DNA of 64,000 nucleotides from Parasphingorhabdus litoris DSM 22379 (GTDB taxonomy: Bacteria > Pseudomonadota > Alphaproteobacteria > Sphingomonadales > Sphingomonadaceae). Under the pieces are notes generated by a model. It made no database searches, was not told the origin of the DNA, and was given only the letters and a program-made list of their open reading frames with translations. Of this stretch, positions 61,863-64,000 are shown in pieces. Made by a program: the position numbers and the translations under genes. Where the stretch lies: positions 2,790,001 through 2,854,000 of the forward strand of contig NZ_CP086727.1 in NCBI RefSeq assembly GCF_020906275.1, read 5' to 3'. Position 1 is the first letter of the stretch, and the number at the start of each line of letters is the position of its first letter.

Positions 61863-61880
61863 TGTAAATGATCAATTACA
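61863..61880. promoter_or_regulatory. Candidate TetR operator, site 2 (TGTAA-N8-TTACA)
   Basis: An 18-bp near-perfect palindrome, TGTAAATGATCAATTACA, with TGATCA at its centre. It lies 11 bp before the TetR ATG and 40 bp from site 1. Two like sites facing opposite genes is the common layout for a TetR repressing itself and its divergent target. Confidence 0.65.
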
Positions 61881-61891
61881 ACTGAAGGAAG

Positions 61892-62527
61892 ATGACGAAA
61901 AACTTTGCCCAAAATGATTCAACCGACTCGCTTGGGCGGAACCGCGAGAACACCGAAGATCGCCTTTTGAAGGCAGCGATGAAAGTCTTCTCCAAACGAG
62001 GTTATCACGGTGCATCGGTCGCTGAAATAGCCCGATCAGCTCGCGCGAATGTATCTCTGATCAATCGTTACTTTGGCGGGAAAGAGGGTCTTTTTCTTGC
62101 GCTTGTCGAAGGCGTTATCGTAGAGAAACAGTCAGGAAAGCTAACCTATCCGCCGTACCCCGCATTGGCTGATGAAGTGCTGGCCTATCTCAAGTTTCGT
62201 TATCGCGAAGACAAAAAATTGCGAGACTTCATGCGTCTTTGTGTGGGTGAGATAGCTACTAATGACGAACTGCGTGGCAAGGCTCTTTCATCCTTGCGCT
62301 ATGGTCAGGATGATAATTTTCAAGAGCGTTTGATAGACCTCCAGCACTCAGGAACAATCAAGCAAGATGCCGACCTAGAAAAGCTCTTTCGGATGATCAG
62401 CCTCATTTCGTTCTCGGCGTCATTTGTTGAGCGCGAATTGGTCGGCATGCCCGAAAGAGCGACCGAGAGCGTGTTTGAAACCTTTTCAACCATGATCGAA
62501 AGGGAGTTTGGCTCAAGCGCAGCCTAG
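61892..62527 (+). CDS. TetR-family regulator divergent from the sulfurtransferase operon
   Basis: 211 residues; AAGGA precedes the ATG. N-terminal helix-turn-helix: RLLKAAMKVFSKRGYHGASVAEIARSARANVSLINRYFGGKEGLF. The C-terminal effector domain is all-helical (EVLAYLKFRYREDKKLRDFM, FRMISLISFSASFVERELVG). It probably represses the sulfurtransferase-DUF3817-CopD operon and itself through the twin TGTAA-N8-TTACA sites. The effector is unknown. Confidence 0.93.
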   Translation: MTKNFAQNDSTDSLGRNRENTEDRLLKAAMKVFSKRGYHGASVAEIARSARANVSLINRYFGGKEGLFLALVEGVIVEKQSGKLTYPPYPALADEVLAYLKFRYREDKKLRDFMRLCVGEIATNDELRGKALSSLRYGQDDNFQERLIDLQHSGTIKQDADLEKLFRMISLISFSASFVERELVGMPERATESVFETFSTMIEREFGSSAA

Positions 62528-62696
62528 ACTTTCAACAAATCCTCCTAAAACAGGTGCAATTGAATCTTTATAGCGCTGGCGTAAACGAGATCGCACTCCG
62601 GAACGCTTGGCAGTATGTGTATTCCTGCCAGGCAGATTTCGATCCTTGATCCTGGGTGGCAATCGATTTACTGCGTTAAACAGCATCCTAGCCAAA

Positions 62697-62730
62697 AGCA
62701 GACTTTCCGCTTGCGGCCCAATAGCCGACG
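62697..62730. repeat. Dispersed short motif (CAGAC..TCCGC..CGGCCCA), one of four
   Basis: GCAGACTTTCCGCTTGCGGC plus CCAATAG. Related copies lie at 27514 (CAGACAGTCTGCTTTCGGCC), 41113 (CAGACAGTCCACAATCGGTC) and 56161 (CAGACAGTCCGCAATCGGCC). All four are in spacers between genes. It may be a REP-like extragenic element typical of these genomes. Confidence 0.55.
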
Positions 62731-62982
62731 CTAACGACCATTCATCAATTCAATTGCATCTAGTTGAACATTGATCTCGTCGAGCAGCGAACGCAGTTCA
62801 ATGACCAAGCCGCTGACATCAGGATTACCGAGGTTAGCGGCTTGCCCCTTAACTGCGATTTCATTGGCATCTTCAAATCTTGCGGTGATCAACGCAAATA
62901 GACCGGCTCGCACTTTGATCGAGTTAATTTCGTCGTCATCAGCCATGCCCTTACCCATGCTCGACTTTTTACGGAAGTCCAC
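62731..62982 (-). CDS. Small protein of unknown function next to the recombinase module
   Basis: At most 83 residues; GTG 62982 or ATG 62958 or 62946 could be the start, and no clear ribosome site separates them. It is helical and acidic (INSIKVRAGLFALITARFED, VSGLVIELRSLLDEINVQLD). It is divergent from the DUF3489 gene. Its conserved-looking, full-frame nature and place suggest a real gene of the integrative module, but no domain is recognised. Confidence 0.5.
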   Translation of the reverse strand: MDFRKKSSMGKGMADDDEINSIKVRAGLFALITARFEDANEIAVKGQAANLGNPDVSGLVIELRSLLDEINVQLDAIELMNGR

Positions 62983-63151
62983 ATGCAGCTTTTCAAATTA
63001 TCAGAATAAACGACTGGACTTAGGAGCTTGTTCGAGCATTGTTGTTGGTGTCGCAAAAATCATTTGCGACAGGCCGCCCGCTCTTAAAAGCGATCCGTGG
63101 CTCCGGTCAGTGGAAGCGTTGGAAGTACCAGCGCCAAACTGGAGACCCTCG

Positions 63152-63397
63152 ATGTCATCAAAAACCAAACCACAAACCAAGTCCGCAAAAGTCATCGCGC
63201 AACTATCGCGAACTATAGGCGCTACTCTCGATGAGATATGCAAAGCAACAAACTGGCAGCAACATAGCGCTCGCGCATTTCTAACCGGCCTGCGAAAGAA
63301 AGGCTATGCGCTCGCACGTGAACAACGCGGTGATGACGGCACCGCCTATCGCATCACACAAAATCCAAGCGATAAAGAGCCAAAAGGTGCAGCATGA
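63152..63397 (+). CDS. DUF3489-family protein
   Basis: 81 residues from ATG 63152, with GGAG upstream. The pattern KPQTKSAKVIAQLSR then GATLDEICKATNWQQHSARAFLTGLRKKGYALAREQRGDDGTAYRI is the DUF3489 winged-helix-like domain, a probable DNA-binding protein. It overlaps the DUF2924 start by 4 bp. The DUF3489-DUF2924-recombinase string is a recurrent module of alphaproteobacterial integrative elements. Confidence 0.88.
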   Translation: MSSKTKPQTKSAKVIAQLSRTIGATLDEICKATNWQQHSARAFLTGLRKKGYALAREQRGDDGTAYRITQNPSDKEPKGAA

Positions 63398-63852
63398 CCA
63401 CGCCGGATAAACGTTTGGCGGATCTCATGGTAATGCCGCCTACCCAGTTGCGATCGGTCTGGCGAGATACATTCAAAACTCCAGCTCCCGATGTCGGACC
63501 GGACCTGCTTCGGCGCGGTATCGCCAATCGCTTGCAGGAACGTGTTCATGGTAGCCTGACTGGAGCTACCAAACGCGAGATCGAGCGCCTTCGCAAGCGC
63601 GTCGAGCGAACCGGCAAAGCTGGTCACATGCATGCGATATCACTCAAGACTGGGACAAGACTTATAAGATCGTGGAACGGTAAGAGCTATCACGTGCTTG
63701 TTTGCGATGATGGCTTTGAGTTTGACGGCCGTCATTATGCGAGCCTCAGTAATATCGCCCGCGAGATAACTGGTGCCCATTGGTCCGGTCCTCGTTTCTT
63801 CGGATTGAAGAACCGAAGCGAATATAAACCAAAGGCGTTCGCCAATGGTTGA
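63394..63852 (+). CDS. DUF2924-family protein
   Basis: 152 residues. The opening [21 protein letters not shown] with [15 protein letters not shown], then [20 protein letters not shown] and [32 protein letters not shown], are the family's marks. It has no proven role but sits directly before large serine recombinases in many alphaproteobacteria, so a helper or recombination-directionality role is plausible. It overlaps both neighbours (4 bp and 8 bp). Confidence 0.92.
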   Translation: MTTPDKRLADLMVMPPTQLRSVWRDTFKTPAPDVGPDLLRRGIANRLQERVHGSLTGATKREIERLRKRVERTGKAGHMHAISLKTGTRLIRSWNGKSYHVLVCDDGFEFDGRHYASLSNIAREITGAHWSGPRFFGLKNRSEYKPKAFANG

Positions 63853-64000
63853 GCGAGCAAAACGGAAGCGGTGTGCCATCTACACTCGCAAATCCACAGA
63901 AGATGGTCTGGAACAGGATTTTAACAGTCTGGATGCGCAGCGAGAAGCGTGCGCTGCCTATATCTTAAGCCAGGCTAGTGAAGGTTGGGATGCAGTCCAC
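63845..64000 (+). CDS. Large serine recombinase, N-terminal part (continues beyond window)
   Basis: The visible 52 residues open [20 protein letters not shown] and continue [20 protein letters not shown]. The catalytic Ser is in YTRKS, with the resolvase/invertase core R and Q (SLDAQREAC). This start pattern is of the large (phage-integrase-type) serine recombinase group, which also carry zinc-ribbon and coiled-coil C-terminal domains. It overlaps the DUF2924 gene by 8 bp. The rest is outside the window. Confidence 0.9.
   Translation, partial: MVERAKRKRCAIYTRKSTEDGLEQDFNSLDAQREACAAYILSQASEGWDAVH

Noticed and set aside
62771..63150. Upstream extension of the DUF3489 frame
   Set aside because: The frame is open to 62771 but the domain begins at 63152 with its own GGAG site; the extension overlaps the small gene on the other strand.
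1..64000. rRNA, tRNA, CRISPR-Cas or phage structural genes
   Set aside because: No rRNA-like stretch, tRNA cloverleaf, cas gene or capsid/tail gene was recognised by reading; a tRNAscan-type search was not possible here.

Overview
The window reads as chromosome of an alphaproteobacterium, most likely a member of the Sphingomonadales (Sphingorhabdus / Parasphingorhabdus / Erythrobacter-like). The reasons are a large TonB-dependent receptor, a membrane quinoprotein dehydrogenase, a DUF5818 fragment, many SDR and alpha/beta-hydrolase genes, GTG/TTG starts, and a DUF3489-DUF2924-serine recombinase module. This is inference from gene content; no rRNA or tRNA gene was seen to anchor it.

Layout. 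1-8 kb: a truncated Tat-exported alanine-racemase-like gene (minus), an HxlR regulator, then a plus-strand row of small-molecule genes (GST, atypical SDR, DUF1330-like, SRPBCC, GlxA-type regulator, hydrolase with a metal-binding head), an SDR and a DUF985 cupin. 8-14.7 kb: a serine hydrolase fused to a PD40 propeller, an FG-GAP propeller protein, then a graveyard of broken genes (TetR, TonB receptor, PQQ dehydrogenase tail, DUF5818, IS3-type transposase). 14.7-21.4 kb: a seven-gene minus-strand operon for envelope sugar or lipid-linked glycan work. 21.5-27.3 kb: CHASE2-EAL phosphodiesterase and FecR protein (minus), with a divergent TpsB-type outer-membrane transporter. 27.5-29.1 kb: a membrane LytTR regulator. 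29.2-38.9 kb: a chimeric pseudogene, then an intact uptake/oxidation locus: epoxide-hydrolase-like enzyme, PQQ dehydrogenase, SDR, VOC lipoprotein, TonB receptor, TetR. 39.1-41.8 kb: an inverted copy of a repeat at 13.8-14.3 kb, two exported proteins of unknown function, and a tyrosine recombinase broken by an amber codon. 42-49 kb: dienelactone hydrolase, an ABC exporter (permease + ATPase) divergent from a two-component system, and a secreted hydrolase; PhoB-like direct repeats sit at both promoters. 49-62.5 kb: regulators (AraC, two LysR, TetR), hydrolases, an MFS pump, NmrA and DUF924 proteins, a broken GNAT gene, and a rhodanese-DUF3817-CopD operon divergent from a TetR gene. 62.7-64 kb: the start of an integrative module (DUF3489, DUF2924, large serine recombinase) that runs off the right edge.

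The most interesting structure: the TetR-TonB receptor-PQQ dehydrogenase pseudogenes at 11.9-13.5 kb have the same order and relative orientations as the intact locus at 31-39 kb, in mirror image. Each locus is bordered by a copy of the same repeat, which carries a DUF5818 remnant and a leader whose base pairing looks conserved. The window thus seems to hold a working and a dead copy of one nutrient-uptake locus. Separately, a palindromic promoter module with fixed geometry (TGATTGTATTC-N15-GAATACAATCA, 9 nt before an upstream GTG codon) occurs twice, once before an intact gene and once before that gene's decayed start.
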